NCBI GenBank assembly: GCA_965229095.1
Contig: OZ245855.1
Span: forward strand, 5,146,001 to 5,210,000
DNA length: 64,000 bases
Direction of reading: 5' to 3'
Origin: Taibaiella sp965229095
GTDB lineage: Bacteria; Bacteroidota; Bacteroidia; Chitinophagales; Chitinophagaceae
The position numbers and the translations under genes are program-made. The number at the start of each line of letters is the position of its first letter. Within the stretch, counting starts at the first letter, position 1. Shown one piece after another: positions 42,944 to 52,169 of the stretch. Below the pieces are notes generated by a model, which saw only the letters and a program-made list of their open reading frames with translations, searched no databases and was not told where the DNA came from.

Positions 42944-43492
42944 ATGAATAGACCCGATAAGATGCGTCATTTCTTCCTGATATTGTTGCTTGCCCTTACA
43001 GCATTACCTGCTGTAGCGCAAAAGCGAAAACAGAAGCAGAAACCTATTCCCGTCCCGAAAGAACGATTGGTACAGCCGGTTGTTATCGATAGCAATAGTG
43101 CTGAGGAACCGACCCTGGCGCCGTTTCCCACCGAAGCACCCGCAGATGGGATTTATACGGTGACGCAGGAGCAGCCGGAATTTCCTGGTGGTATTCCCGC
43201 TTTGACCGCTTATCTCTCCCGTAACCTGGTGTACCCTGTAAAAGCGCAGGAAGCCGGTATACAGGGAAAAGTAATTGTAAGATTTATTGTAGATAATGAG
43301 GGCCGCCTCTCCGATGCGAAAGTGATGAAGGGGATTGGCGGCGGTTGTGACGAAGAAGCCTTAAGGGTGATCCGGAATATGCCGAAATGGAAACCTGCGA
43401 AGCAAAACGGAAGATCTGTAAAGGTGTACTACTCCCAGCCCATTTCCTTTCGCCTTATCGAAGACGAACCGTCCCCAAAAACAAAAAGATAA
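42944..43492 (+). CDS. Exported TonB C-terminal-domain protein 4
   Basis: A 182-residue paralogue. Signal peptide (to about residue 25, ending AVAQ), a basic KRKQKQK stretch and a longer linker rich in Pro and Glu (about residues 30-75). Then the TonB_C domain: QEQPEFPGGIPALTAYLSRNLVYPVKAQEAGIQGKVIVRFIV ... GGGCDEEALRVIRNMPKWKPAKQNGR. Of the four it looks most like a full TonB linker plus C-domain, but still lacks a retained anchor. Start ATG 42944 is chosen; 42962 is possible. An in-frame ATG of the kinase gene overlaps its stop. Confidence 0.83.
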   Translation: MNRPDKMRHFFLILLLALTALPAVAQKRKQKQKPIPVPKERLVQPVVIDSNSAEEPTLAPFPTEAPADGIYTVTQEQPEFPGGIPALTAYLSRNLVYPVKAQEAGIQGKVIVRFIVDNEGRLSDAKVMKGIGGGCDEEALRVIRNMPKWKPAKQNGRSVKVYYSQPISFRLIEDEPSPKTKR

Positions 43493-43542
43493 TGATACGG
43501 TTCCGGGATAGGTACCTGCCGGGAACAAAAAAGAAACAATCG

Positions 43543-44526
43543 ATGCCACAGGATATATTTAATGATTTTTCAAAATTGCATGTAGTCGTTGTTGGTGATG
43601 TGATGCTGGACAACTACCGCTGGGGCGATGTAGAGCGCATTTCGCCCGAAGCGCCCGTGCCCATAGTTACGATCCGCAAATCGGAAAGCCGCCTGGGCGG
43701 GGCTGCCAATGTAGCCTTGAATTGTAAGGCCCTGGGGGCTAAGGTAACTGTAGCGAGCGTGATCGGCGCCGATGAAGACGGCCGCGCGTTGATACAAAAA
43801 CTAAGTGAGCATGATATCGAAACGGCATTGGTGCAGCAAAGCGATGCCCGTACGACTACCACCAAAACCCGTATCCTGAGCCGCAACCAGCAAATGGTAC
43901 GCCTGGATTCGGAAATGAAAGAGGAGCTGAATACCCGCGACGAACATGCCTTTATCGATGCCACGCTGCGCTACCTGCAGATACAGAAACCCGATATCCT
44001 CATCTTTGAAGATTACAATAAAGGTGTGCTTAAAGAGAATGTGATCCAAAAGATCACCGGTCACTGCAAAGCCCTGGGCATCCTGATAGCCGTCGATCCT
44101 AAATGGCATAACTTCTTCAGCTACCGCCAGGCCGATATCTTTAAGCCCAATCTTAAAGAAGTAAGGGAAGGGCTGCATATACCGCTTACCGAAATCACGG
44201 AGAAGCATATGGATGAGGTACACCAGGCACTGCAGGCCCGCTTGCAGCACCGTATCTCCTTTATTACCCTTTCGGAAAAAGGCGTGTACTACCACGACGA
44301 AAGCGGCGGAAAGATAGTACCTTCGCACCTGCGCAATATCGCCGATGTAAGTGGCGCAGGCGATACCGTAATTGCCGTGGCAGCTATGGTGTATGCCCTC
44401 ACCCGCGATGCGGAAAAGATGGCTTCCTGGTCCAATATAGCAGGGGGGCTTGTGTGCGAAGAAGTAGGTGTGGTTCCTGTCGGGAAACAAAAGCTGCTCG
44501 ATGAGATATTGCGGCTGCATGCATAA
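43543..44526 (+). CDS. hldA: D-glycero-beta-D-manno-heptose-7-phosphate kinase domain protein (RfaE1/HldA type)
   Basis: A 327-residue PfkB-type kinase that phosphorylates heptose 7-phosphate at C1 in making ADP-heptose for lipopolysaccharide. It aligns by eye with domain I of HldE: VVVVGDVMLDNYRWGDVERISPEAPVPIV, RLGGAANVALN, then ISFITLSEKGVYY and the kinase signature DVSGAGDTVIAVAA. The nucleotidyltransferase domain of HldE is absent, as expected for separate HldA/HldC systems. ATG 43543 fits the family start; an ATG at 43492 overlapping the previous stop is an alternative. Confidence 0.85.
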   Translation: MPQDIFNDFSKLHVVVVGDVMLDNYRWGDVERISPEAPVPIVTIRKSESRLGGAANVALNCKALGAKVTVASVIGADEDGRALIQKLSEHDIETALVQQSDARTTTTKTRILSRNQQMVRLDSEMKEELNTRDEHAFIDATLRYLQIQKPDILIFEDYNKGVLKENVIQKITGHCKALGILIAVDPKWHNFFSYRQADIFKPNLKEVREGLHIPLTEITEKHMDEVHQALQARLQHRISFITLSEKGVYYHDESGGKIVPSHLRNIADVSGAGDTVIAVAAMVYALTRDAEKMASWSNIAGGLVCEEVGVVPVGKQKLLDEILRLHA

Positions 44527-44583
44527 AGCAACGAATACAAAAGATCAAACTATAAATTTCGAATTTCTAATCTTAAAACAACA

Positions 44584-45510
44584 ATGTCTTTAATTACTGT
44601 AGGCACTATGGCGTTTGACGCCCTGGAAACTCCCTTTGGAAAAGTAGATCGCATCATAGGCGGTTCGGCAACTTATGTAGCCTGGGCTGCATCCAATTTT
44701 TACCAGCCCATCAGGCAAGTCTCTATCGTTGGTGGCGATTTTCCACAGGAAGAGTTTGACCAGCTGGCCGCCCGCGGGGTAACTTTTGAAGGTGTGGAAG
44801 TAGTTAAAGACGGCAAATCGTTTTTCTGGAGCGGCAGGTACCATATGGACATGAATACCCGCGATACCCTGGTTACAGACCTTAACGTGCTGGAACAGTT
44901 CAACCCGCAACTGCCCGAGAGCTACCAGGATTGCGAATACCTGATGCTGGGCAACCTGGTGCCTGCGGTACAACAGAGCGTGATCAGGCAATTGCGCAAC
45001 CGTCCCAAGCTGATCGTGATGGATACCATGAATTTCTGGATGGATATAGCGCTTGCAGATCTTAAAGAGACCCTGAAGATGGTAGATGTGCTGGTGGTGA
45101 ACGATGCCGAGGCACGTCAATTGTCGGAAGAATATTCCATCGTGAAAGCGGCTAAAAAGATCATGGCCATGGGACCTAAATTCCTGGTGGTGAAGAAAGG
45201 AGAGCACGGCGCTTTGCTGTTCCATGAAGATAAGATATTCTCTGCTCCGGCTCTGCCTCTGGAAGTAGTGTTTGATCCTACCGGCGCCGGCGATACTTTT
45301 GCCGGAGGCTTTATCGGCCACCTGGCCCGCACCGGTGATATCTCTTTTGAGAACATGAAAACCGCTATCATCGTAGGTTCTGCCATGGCTTCCTTCTGCG
45401 TAGAAAAATTCGGACCGGAAAGAATGAAAGAGATTTCACATAATGATATTGCCCGGCGCATACAGCAGTTTTCCGAATTGGTTAGTTTTGAAACCGCTGC
45501 CGTAGTGTAG
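44584..45510 (+). CDS. PfkB-family sugar kinase
   Basis: A 308-residue ribokinase-like kinase. Marks: N-terminal GGSATYVAWAASNF, the DTMNFW segment, and the C-terminal ATP/anion-hole signature VVFDPTGAGDTFAGGFIGHLA. Substrate unknown (sugar or nucleoside). It lies between two other kinases (HldA and pyruvate kinase) on the same strand with gaps of 57 and 64 bases, which suggests co-transcription. Confidence 0.87.
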   Translation: MSLITVGTMAFDALETPFGKVDRIIGGSATYVAWAASNFYQPIRQVSIVGGDFPQEEFDQLAARGVTFEGVEVVKDGKSFFWSGRYHMDMNTRDTLVTDLNVLEQFNPQLPESYQDCEYLMLGNLVPAVQQSVIRQLRNRPKLIVMDTMNFWMDIALADLKETLKMVDVLVVNDAEARQLSEEYSIVKAAKKIMAMGPKFLVVKKGEHGALLFHEDKIFSAPALPLEVVFDPTGAGDTFAGGFIGHLARTGDISFENMKTAIIVGSAMASFCVEKFGPERMKEISHNDIARRIQQFSELVSFETAAVV

Positions 45511-45574
45511 TTTTCAGGGCCATTTTTGTACGGTAACAACCCTGGAGAGGGAATTGCTTTTACTACAATTAAAT

Positions 45575-46996
45575 ATGCTGCATAAAACCAAAATAATCGC
45601 GACCGTAGGACCGGCCTGCGATACCTTCGAAAAACTGTTGGAGCTTGTAAACGCAGGTGTCAATGTTTTTCGCCTTAATTTTTCTCATGGTTCTCATGAA
45701 AAACATGCTGAAGTGATCAGCAATATCAGGAAGATCAACGAGGAGTATCCTTTCAATATCGCTATCCTGGCCGATCTTCAAGGGCCCAAGCTCCGGGTAG
45801 GCGAGATCGAAAACAACTCGCTGATCCTGCTCCAGGACGATATCGTCACGTTTACCAACACGCCATGTGTGGGTACTAAGGACGCGATCTATATTTCTTA
45901 TCCCAACTTCCATAATGATGCCCAGGTAGGAGAAAGCATCCTGCTCGATGATGGTAAAATAGAAACGAAGGTGGTAGAGATCACTGCCGACGGATTGGTA
46001 CGTGCCCGCGTAATCAACGGCGGCGTATTGCTGCCCCGCAAAGGCGTGAACCTGCCCGATACGCAGATATCCATTCCCTCGCTCACCGAGAAGGACCTGC
46101 GCGACCTGGATTTCATCATAGCGCAAAAGATAGACTGGATCGGGCTTTCCTTTGTGCGTAAGCCTAACGATATTCTTGACCTTAAGCTCCGGCTGAAAGA
46201 AAAGAACAGCCCCGCCAAGATCATCGCCAAGATCGAAAAGCCGGAAGCGATACAGCATCTCCGGGAGATCATCCTGGCTTCCGATGCGGTCATGGTGGCC
46301 CGTGGCGACCTGGGTGTGGAGATGCCGGTTGAAAAGATCCCGATGCTGCAAAAGGAAATTGTGCGGAAGTGCATCCACCGCGCCAAGCCGGTAATCATTG
46401 CTACGCAAATGATGGAAAGCATGATCGACCGTACCCGCCCCAACCGCAGCGAGATCACCGATGTGGCCAATGCCGTAATGGAAGGCGCCGATGCGGTAAT
46501 GCTAAGCGGTGAAACGGCTATGGGCGCACATCCTGCATTGGTGGTGCAAACCATGGTCAATATAGTACGCGAAGTAGAAAAGGAAAAAACAGTGTACAAC
46601 CGGAACCTGGTGCCCCAACCGCATTCCCCCTCTTTCCTGAGCGATGCGCTTTGCTATAATGCCTGCAAAATAGCGGAAGATGTACATGCCGATGCCTTAA
46701 TCGGGATGACACAAAGCGGATATACCGGTTTTATGCTATCCAGCTTCCGCCCGTACTCTTCCCTGTTTGTCTTTACCAAAACGCAAACGCTGATCAACCA
46801 GTTGAGCCTGAGCTGGGGCGTACAGGCTTTCTTTTATGACAAAGAAGAAGATGTGGACAGCATCATCTCCGACCAGATCGCTATCCTGAAAGAAAAGGGA
46901 TTGCTTAAAGCCGGCGATGTGGTGATCAACACCGGAAGCATGCCGGTAAGCGAGCACCTGCCTACCAATATGCTGAAAGTAACGAAAGTGAACTAA
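45575..46996 (+). CDS. pyk: Pyruvate kinase
   Basis: A 473-residue glycolytic enzyme making pyruvate and ATP from phosphoenolpyruvate. Marks: start KTKIIATVGPAC, FRLNFSHG, DLQGPKLRVG, the catalytic IIAKIEKPEA (Lys) and MVARGDLGVEM, and the signature ATQMMESMI..RPNRSEITDVANAVMEGADAVMLSGETA. C-terminal regulatory-type domain present. ATG 45575 is chosen; a TTG at 45554 adds a non-conserved lead. A strong terminator follows. Confidence 0.95.
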   Translation: MLHKTKIIATVGPACDTFEKLLELVNAGVNVFRLNFSHGSHEKHAEVISNIRKINEEYPFNIAILADLQGPKLRVGEIENNSLILLQDDIVTFTNTPCVGTKDAIYISYPNFHNDAQVGESILLDDGKIETKVVEITADGLVRARVINGGVLLPRKGVNLPDTQISIPSLTEKDLRDLDFIIAQKIDWIGLSFVRKPNDILDLKLRLKEKNSPAKIIAKIEKPEAIQHLREIILASDAVMVARGDLGVEMPVEKIPMLQKEIVRKCIHRAKPVIIATQMMESMIDRTRPNRSEITDVANAVMEGADAVMLSGETAMGAHPALVVQTMVNIVREVEKEKTVYNRNLVPQPHSPSFLSDALCYNACKIAEDVHADALIGMTQSGYTGFMLSSFRPYSSLFVFTKTQTLINQLSLSWGVQAFFYDKEEDVDSIISDQIAILKEKGLLKAGDVVINTGSMPVSEHLPTNMLKVTKVN

Positions 46997-47013
46997 ATAT
47001 TTTATCCGGATAT

Positions 47014-47055
47014 AACAAAACGCGCTATCTCAGATGGCGCGTTTTGTTTTTTTGA
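47014..47055. terminator. Terminator between pyk and the DUF885 gene
   Basis: 12-bp perfect stem (47014-47025 with 47037-47048) extended inward by a few pairs, followed by TTTTTTT on the plus strand. Confidence 0.85.
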
Positions 47056-47073
47056 CCTGTTTTGTTCTTTGCA

Positions 47074-48861
47074 TTATTTCGTTTTCACAACCCACTCTTT
47101 CATGTGCTTTTCCAGTATATCCAGGGGCATACTGCCGTATTTCAATACCTCATCATGGAAAGCGCCTATGTTGAATTTGGCGCCAAGTTGTTTGGCGCAT
47201 TCTTCTCTTAATCTTCTTATGGTGATAGAGCCTACCTTGTAACCCAATGCCTGTCCGGGCCAGGCCATATAGCGCTCTATTTCTATAGTCGCCGCTTCTT
47301 CCGATATCTGCTCATTGTCCGTCATATACTTGATCGCTTCCTCGCGGGTCATTTTACGGGCGTGCATACCGGCATCTACCACCAGGCGTATAGCTCTATG
47401 CATCTCGGCCCCCAGGGCGCCGAAGTGCTGGTAAGGGTCGGTGTACAGGCCCAGCTCTTTGCCCAGGCTTTCGCAATACAGCGCCCAGCCTTCGATATAA
47501 GCATTGTCGCCAGTCGAGAACCTGCGGAAGGCGGGCAGGCTGGTGTCTTCCTGCTGCAAGGAGATCTGGTAGTGGTGACCGGGGATCGCCTCATGCAGGA
47601 ACAGGCTTTCCATCTGTTCTTCTACCGCATTGTATTTTTTAGGATCTAGGATCAGCACATAAAAGATTCCGGGGCGCTTACCATCGGCGCTGCCCTGGAA
47701 ATATTGCGAAGAGCTGCTCTTGGCCCGGAAAGCCTCTACCTGCCTGATCTCGAAAGGTGTCTTGGGTTCGTGCAGGAATAGCTTCTTCAGTTGCGGCTTC
47801 ATGTGGGTATGGATTTTTTCATAAGCAGCCAGTATTTCCGGTGCATCATGGAAAGGCATAAATTTCGGATCGCTCGCCAGGTAAGCAAAGAAGGCTTTGA
47901 GATCGCCCGTAAAGCCGGTGCTGGTTTTAATACCCTCCATCTCGCCCCTGATGCGCTTCACTTCCGAAAGACCCAGGTTGTACACTTCCTCGGCTGTCAT
48001 GCCGGTCGAGGTGCCTTTGTGCACGGAATAATCATAATAGGCTTTGCCGTCGGGCAGGTCCCATATGCCCGATGTATTGCGGGTTACCGGCAGGTATTCT
48101 TTTTCCAGGAAATCGCCCAGTCTTTGATACGCCGGGTTGATGATGGTGCTGATTGCATTGGTATAAGCAGCAGTCAGCCTTTCTTTATCTGCCGGGCTAA
48201 AGCTGGAAGGCAGCTTTGCTACCGGCTGGTAAAAAATAGATTGTTTTACATCGGCAGTGATCATGCCCTTCATCTGGGGGATCATTTTTACCACCAGTGC
48301 TTTGGGTAGTACATAATGTGCGGCCATCCCTTTTTTGAAATAGGCAATAACACTATCGGTATAAGGGCCAAAGGCCTGAACCCGTTGCAGCCAGTTGTCA
48401 TAATCCTTTACCGTGGCAAAAGGTTGTATGAGAGAACCGCTGCCCAGTTGGGCGAACGTAAGATGGAAGCCGCCGATCTGTTCCAGGGGCATATAATTGT
48501 TGTGAAAAGCATAACCCGCCAGGTCGCTTTTCACCCCGTAAACAAAGCAATCGTAATTGATCTTGTCCTTATCGTTCAGCGTTTCCCGGTCGAAAGCCTT
48601 GATCGCTTTATCATATTTTTCGAAGAAAGCTTTGGTCCTGGCCCGGTAGCTGTCCGTGAAGTCGGCATAGAGCTTGTCGTTGTAACGATTGTCGCCATTG
48701 GCCGTAGCTTCCATCGGGAAAAAGGTCAACCTTTCCTCGTAGTATTGATCGAAGAGAGCGGCCAGGTCTTTATTGTTGCCTGCCGGTGGCGTTTGCGCAG
48801 GATTGGTGCAGGAACAAAGGTACAGGGCGCTGCAAAGCAGGAGTAGTATAGGTTTTGTCAT
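47074..48861 (-). CDS. DUF885 lipoprotein, predicted metallopeptidase
   Basis: A 595-residue exported lipoprotein (signal MTKPILLLLCSALYLCSC, lipid Cys near 16-18). The DUF885 family is thought to be a zinc carboxypeptidase or aminopeptidase. The metal motif is FLHEAIPGHHYQISLQQE (HExxxGHH), with downstream Glu ligands in the YIEGWALYCESL segment. Length is typical. ATG 48861 is chosen because it starts the lipoprotein signal. Single gene, sharing the terminator with pyk. Confidence 0.87.
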   Translation of the reverse strand: MTKPILLLLCSALYLCSCTNPAQTPPAGNNKDLAALFDQYYEERLTFFPMEATANGDNRYNDKLYADFTDSYRARTKAFFEKYDKAIKAFDRETLNDKDKINYDCFVYGVKSDLAGYAFHNNYMPLEQIGGFHLTFAQLGSGSLIQPFATVKDYDNWLQRVQAFGPYTDSVIAYFKKGMAAHYVLPKALVVKMIPQMKGMITADVKQSIFYQPVAKLPSSFSPADKERLTAAYTNAISTIINPAYQRLGDFLEKEYLPVTRNTSGIWDLPDGKAYYDYSVHKGTSTGMTAEEVYNLGLSEVKRIRGEMEGIKTSTGFTGDLKAFFAYLASDPKFMPFHDAPEILAAYEKIHTHMKPQLKKLFLHEPKTPFEIRQVEAFRAKSSSSQYFQGSADGKRPGIFYVLILDPKKYNAVEEQMESLFLHEAIPGHHYQISLQQEDTSLPAFRRFSTGDNAYIEGWALYCESLGKELGLYTDPYQHFGALGAEMHRAIRLVVDAGMHARKMTREEAIKYMTDNEQISEEAATIEIERYMAWPGQALGYKVGSITIRRLREECAKQLGAKFNIGAFHDEVLKYGSMPLDILEKHMKEWVVKTK

Positions 48862-49025
48862 TCTGTTGGTCTTTACTTTATACAAAGGAAGATAGTATTT
48901 ATTGTTGGAAGCAGGGATAACCCCAAGGGCTTGATCCTTATGCTTGCAAGGTTAAAAATAAATAATATAAGAAGAATTGCGCTACCCCTTTGGGGGTGAG
49001 ATGCGGTGCCGGTAGGTAACAGGGA

Positions 49026-50012
49026 TCAGGAAGGGTCGGGGCTGCCGTGTTTCCTGTTCTGCAATACATTTTCCGCCTCCCAGGGAATAAGCTGCTCCAG
49101 GGCGTGCTGCCTTACCGTGCAGCCTTCGAGCGCACAGATATGGCAGGAGAACGTTTCGCAGCCGTCGACATGGACAAAAAGCTCGATGGCGTCGCCAAAT
49201 TTCTTGCGGATCATCTGGTCCAGCGCATCGATCTCGGCATGGGCTTCCCGTACATTGTAGTACCAGGGTAGGGTAAGGTGTCCGTCGAGGTGGAGCACGT
49301 TGCCGTATTGGATCATGCGCAGGTTATGGAGATCGATCCATTGCGGCCGCCGGTGTTCCTGCAGGTAGGCGATCAGTTCATCCAGTAAGGTAAGGTCGGC
49401 TTCATCCATAATGCCGGCCAGCGATTGGCGCATTACCCTGTAGCCGGTAACCAGGATGATGATGGCGAAGAGCATGGCAATGGCAGCATCCAGCCATTGC
49501 CAGCCCGTAACTTTGAGCAGCAATAAGCCTATGATAATGCCGATGGTGGAGTATGTATCGGTGCGCAGGTGTTTGCCGCCGGCCTGCAGGGCTGCCGATT
49601 TTACCTTAATGCCTTTTTTGATCGCATAGGTACCCGCACCGTAATTTACGATAGCGGTAAAGGCCAGTAAGGCCAGGCCCCAATCCAGTTGCTTGATCAC
49701 CTGGGGGTGTATTAAATTTTCGATGGCTTCGTAAATGATGGCCAAGCCTGCAATAATGATGAGCGTACCTTCGACCGCGGAAGAAATAAACTCGGCTTTG
49801 CCATGACCGTAAGGGTGGTTCCTGTCCCGGGGCTTCCCGGCCAGCCATATGCTGTACCAGCCTATAAGGCCTGTAGCCACATTCACCGTGCTTTCCATGG
49901 CATCGGTAAATACAGATACCGACCTGGTCCACCACCAGGCAACGATCTTAATAATAAACAGGGCTATGGCCAGGAAGGCAATGTTGCGCTGGAGACGAAC
50001 GGGAGCGGCCAT
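49026..50012 (-). CDS. Cation diffusion facilitator (CDF) with Cys-rich C-terminus
   Basis: A 328-residue metal/proton antiporter of the CDF family: six predicted membrane helices, SVFTDAMEST in helix II and GGKHLRTDTYST in helix V holding the metal site, and HPYGHGKAEFISS between helices II and III. The cytoplasmic C-terminal domain ends with four cysteines spaced C-x4-C-x2-C-x4-C (residues 285, 290, 293, 298), a further metal-binding site. Metal identity (Zn, Fe, Mn) not decidable. A possible -7 box (50035-50042) lies at the end of the upstream gene. Confidence 0.88.
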   Translation of the reverse strand: MAAPVRLQRNIAFLAIALFIIKIVAWWWTRSVSVFTDAMESTVNVATGLIGWYSIWLAGKPRDRNHPYGHGKAEFISSAVEGTLIIIAGLAIIYEAIENLIHPQVIKQLDWGLALLAFTAIVNYGAGTYAIKKGIKVKSAALQAGGKHLRTDTYSTIGIIIGLLLLKVTGWQWLDAAIAMLFAIIILVTGYRVMRQSLAGIMDEADLTLLDELIAYLQEHRRPQWIDLHNLRMIQYGNVLHLDGHLTLPWYYNVREAHAEIDALDQMIRKKFGDAIELFVHVDGCETFSCHICALEGCTVRQHALEQLIPWEAENVLQNRKHGSPDPS

Positions 50013-50034
50013 GAAATAAATGATGTGTGAACAA

Positions 50035-50042
50035 CAAAGTTA
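50035..50042 (-). promoter_or_regulatory. -7 box TAACTTTG of the CDF gene
   Basis: Perfect TAnnTTTG on the minus strand, overlapping the stop codon of the upstream membrane-protein gene; leader of about 22 bases. Confidence 0.35.
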
Positions 50043-50435
50043 GGAACTGCCTGGCTCCTTAACTAATTCTGCCTCCTTAATTTTTGCTTGCTGGAAAAGA
50101 CGGCGCAAAGCGGCGGCAGTCCAGCCGCCGAAACCCGCGGTGAGGAAACCGATCAGCGCCGTTATCACGATCATCAGCCAATAAGAGGGCAAGTGAAATA
50201 AAACAGCCATTTTGCGGCTCAGGATATGCGCATTGGCCTCGTCGGTCCATACAGCAATGAAGGTATAGCATAGCGCTGCACCCAGGCCTGTGGCCAGGAA
50301 AGAGTACCCTCTTCGCTTCATAGGTACTGCCAGGATAATGCAAAAGCCGATGAGCATGGGTATCCACCAGGGCATGATCATAAGAGCAAAATAGGAGGCA
50401 ACGGCCGTAAGCAGCAGGACAAATAAGAAGCGCAT
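50040..50435 (-). CDS. Small membrane protein of unknown function
   Basis: A 131-residue protein with about four hydrophobic segments (beginning MRFLFVLLLTAVASYFALMIMPWWIPMLIGF) and a charged tail. I do not recognise a family. ATG 50435 is chosen: the longer frame to 50654 has a low-complexity, unlikely N-terminus overlapping the divergent UbiA gene. 27 bases before the CDF gene, same strand. Confidence 0.65.
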   Translation of the reverse strand: MRFLFVLLLTAVASYFALMIMPWWIPMLIGFCIILAVPMKRRGYSFLATGLGAALCYTFIAVWTDEANAHILSRKMAVLFHLPSYWLMIVITALIGFLTAGFGGWTAAALRRLFQQAKIKEAELVKEPGSS

Positions 50436-50510
50436 CGTTTTTCCTGTTGAATTAATAATAAGGCAAGTTAACCCAATTTTACTTTCTTTGTTGCAATTTT
50501 GTGGCCTGAC

Positions 50511-51476
50511 ATGAAACCGGTAACTGCTTTTTTTCAACTGATCCGCTGGCGCAACCTGCTCATTGTGCTGCTCACGCAATGGTTCATCTGGCAATGCGTG
50601 ATTCACCCCATGGTTGCCTGGAGCGCAGTACCTGTCTTTCTCAGTGCTTTTCATTTCCTGCTGCTTACATTATCCACCATATTTATTGCTGCAGCGGGCT
50701 ATATCATCAACGATTATTTCGATGTGCGTATCGATGTGATCAACCGGCCGCAGAAGGTGATCATCGATAAAGTGATCAGCCGCAGGGCCGCTATCTTATG
50801 GCATAGCCTGTTTAATGTAGCGGGTTTCCTGCTGGCATTGTTCCTGGCCCGGAAGATGGGGAACTACGTGGTGGTCAGCATTCAACTGGTCTGTACCTTA
50901 TTGCTCTGGTTTTACTCTACCACTTTCAAAAGACAGTTTGTTACGGGTAATGTTGTGGTAGCCTTGCTTACAGGGCTTACGGTAATGATACTGGCTGTAT
51001 ACGAACCTGCCTTATACCCGCATATCAATTTCCGCTACTTCCTTACAGAGGCCGGCAGGGTATTGGTCAATCCTTTCGGCGTGATCGCGGTGTATACCTA
51101 TTTCGCCTTTATGCTTACCTGGATGCGGGAGATCGTAAAAGATATGGAAGACTTTAAAGGCGACGCCGAGGACGGTTGTGTGACCATGCCCATAAAAATA
51201 GGCTTGCAACGATCTACCCGCTTTGTTATTTTCTTTGGCATCCTGGCCATTCTTCCGCTTATGGCGGCGGCCTTAAAGCTATTTTCCGGCAGTTGGTCGG
51301 TGCTGGGCATCTATATCTTTGCCGCGCTCATCGTGCCGCTGGTATGCTGGTTGTTCTTTTTGCCCCGTAAAGCCACGGCAAAGCATTATGGCGAAGCCAG
51401 CCGCTGGCTGAAGATCATTATGCTGGCCGGTATCGTTTCTTTATTGTTGTATTTCTGGCTGCAGTATTACCTGTAG
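50511..51476 (+). CDS. UbiA-family prenyltransferase
   Basis: A 321-residue integral membrane prenyltransferase. The two Asp-rich motifs that bind prenyl diphosphate and magnesium are visible: NDYFDVRID (N67, D68, D71, D75) and the second near residue 210 (REIVKDMEDFKGDAEDG). About nine membrane helices. Bacteroidota members of this group are often annotated as geranylgeranylglycerol-phosphate geranylgeranyltransferase; the acceptor cannot be decided here. ATG 50511 is used instead of a TTG four codons earlier. It precedes maf by 15 bases. Confidence 0.85.
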   Translation: MKPVTAFFQLIRWRNLLIVLLTQWFIWQCVIHPMVAWSAVPVFLSAFHFLLLTLSTIFIAAAGYIINDYFDVRIDVINRPQKVIIDKVISRRAAILWHSLFNVAGFLLALFLARKMGNYVVVSIQLVCTLLLWFYSTTFKRQFVTGNVVVALLTGLTVMILAVYEPALYPHINFRYFLTEAGRVLVNPFGVIAVYTYFAFMLTWMREIVKDMEDFKGDAEDGCVTMPIKIGLQRSTRFVIFFGILAILPLMAAALKLFSGSWSVLGIYIFAALIVPLVCWLFFLPRKATAKHYGEASRWLKIIMLAGIVSLLLYFWLQYYL

Positions 51477-51491
51477 CTTTTATTTCCCGAT

Positions 51492-52067
51492 ATGAAAAAA
51501 ATTATTCTTGCATCCCAGTCGCCGCGTCGCAAACAATTGCTGGAACAGGCAGAGCTTTCTTTTACCATTAAAACGGCCCATACGAACGAAGATTTCCCGG
51601 AAGACCTGGCAGCAGCGGCGATCCCTTTGTTTATTGCGGACAGCAAGGCCCAAGCAGTGCTGGATACTTTAACAGAGGAAGAGCGTAGCCAGGCCCTGGT
51701 TATCGCTGCCGATACGGTGGTGGTGCTGGATAACAGGATCATTGGCAAGCCGGAAGACGAAGAGGATGCCAAAGCTATCCTGCGCGACCTGTCGGGCAGG
51801 GTGCATCAGGTGATTACCGGTGTAGTTATGCTTACTGCCGCAGGCAGGGAAGAGATCACGGAAATAACAGAAGTGCATTTTCATCCTTTGACCGAGGAGC
51901 AGATAAGCCACTATATAAGCCGGTATCAACCTATGGACAAAGCCGGGGCCTATGCCATCCAGGAATGGATAGGACTGGTCGGCATACGGAAAATTGACGG
52001 GGATTTCTACAATGTAATGGGCCTGCCTGTGAATAAAGTGTTGCAGGTGCTACAAAAATTATCCTGA
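51492..52067 (+). CDS. maf: Maf family nucleoside triphosphate pyrophosphatase
   Basis: A 191-residue cytosolic enzyme of the Maf/HAM1-like fold that hydrolyses dTTP/UTP or modified nucleotides. Marks: LASQSPRRKQLL at the N-terminus, AADTVVVLDNRIIGKPED, and the DKAGAYAIQEW segment with the catalytic region. It lies 15 bases after the UbiA gene and is likely co-transcribed with it. Confidence 0.92.
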   Translation: MKKIILASQSPRRKQLLEQAELSFTIKTAHTNEDFPEDLAAAAIPLFIADSKAQAVLDTLTEEERSQALVIAADTVVVLDNRIIGKPEDEEDAKAILRDLSGRVHQVITGVVMLTAAGREEITEITEVHFHPLTEEQISHYISRYQPMDKAGAYAIQEWIGLVGIRKIDGDFYNVMGLPVNKVLQVLQKLS

Positions 52068-52103
52068 GTACTATTATAGTATTGTAAATTAAGTGTTAAA
52101 AAA

Positions 52104-52152
52104 TAAGATAACCTGCATAAAAAAAGCAAAACTTTCCATGCAGGTTATCTTA
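52104..52152. terminator. Bidirectional terminator between maf and gpmI
   Basis: 15-bp perfect arms TAAGATAACCTGCAT (52104-52118) / ATGCAGGTTATCTTA (52138-52152), 19-base loop. Confidence 0.75.
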
Positions 52153-52169
52153 TGTAATTAAACACAAAC

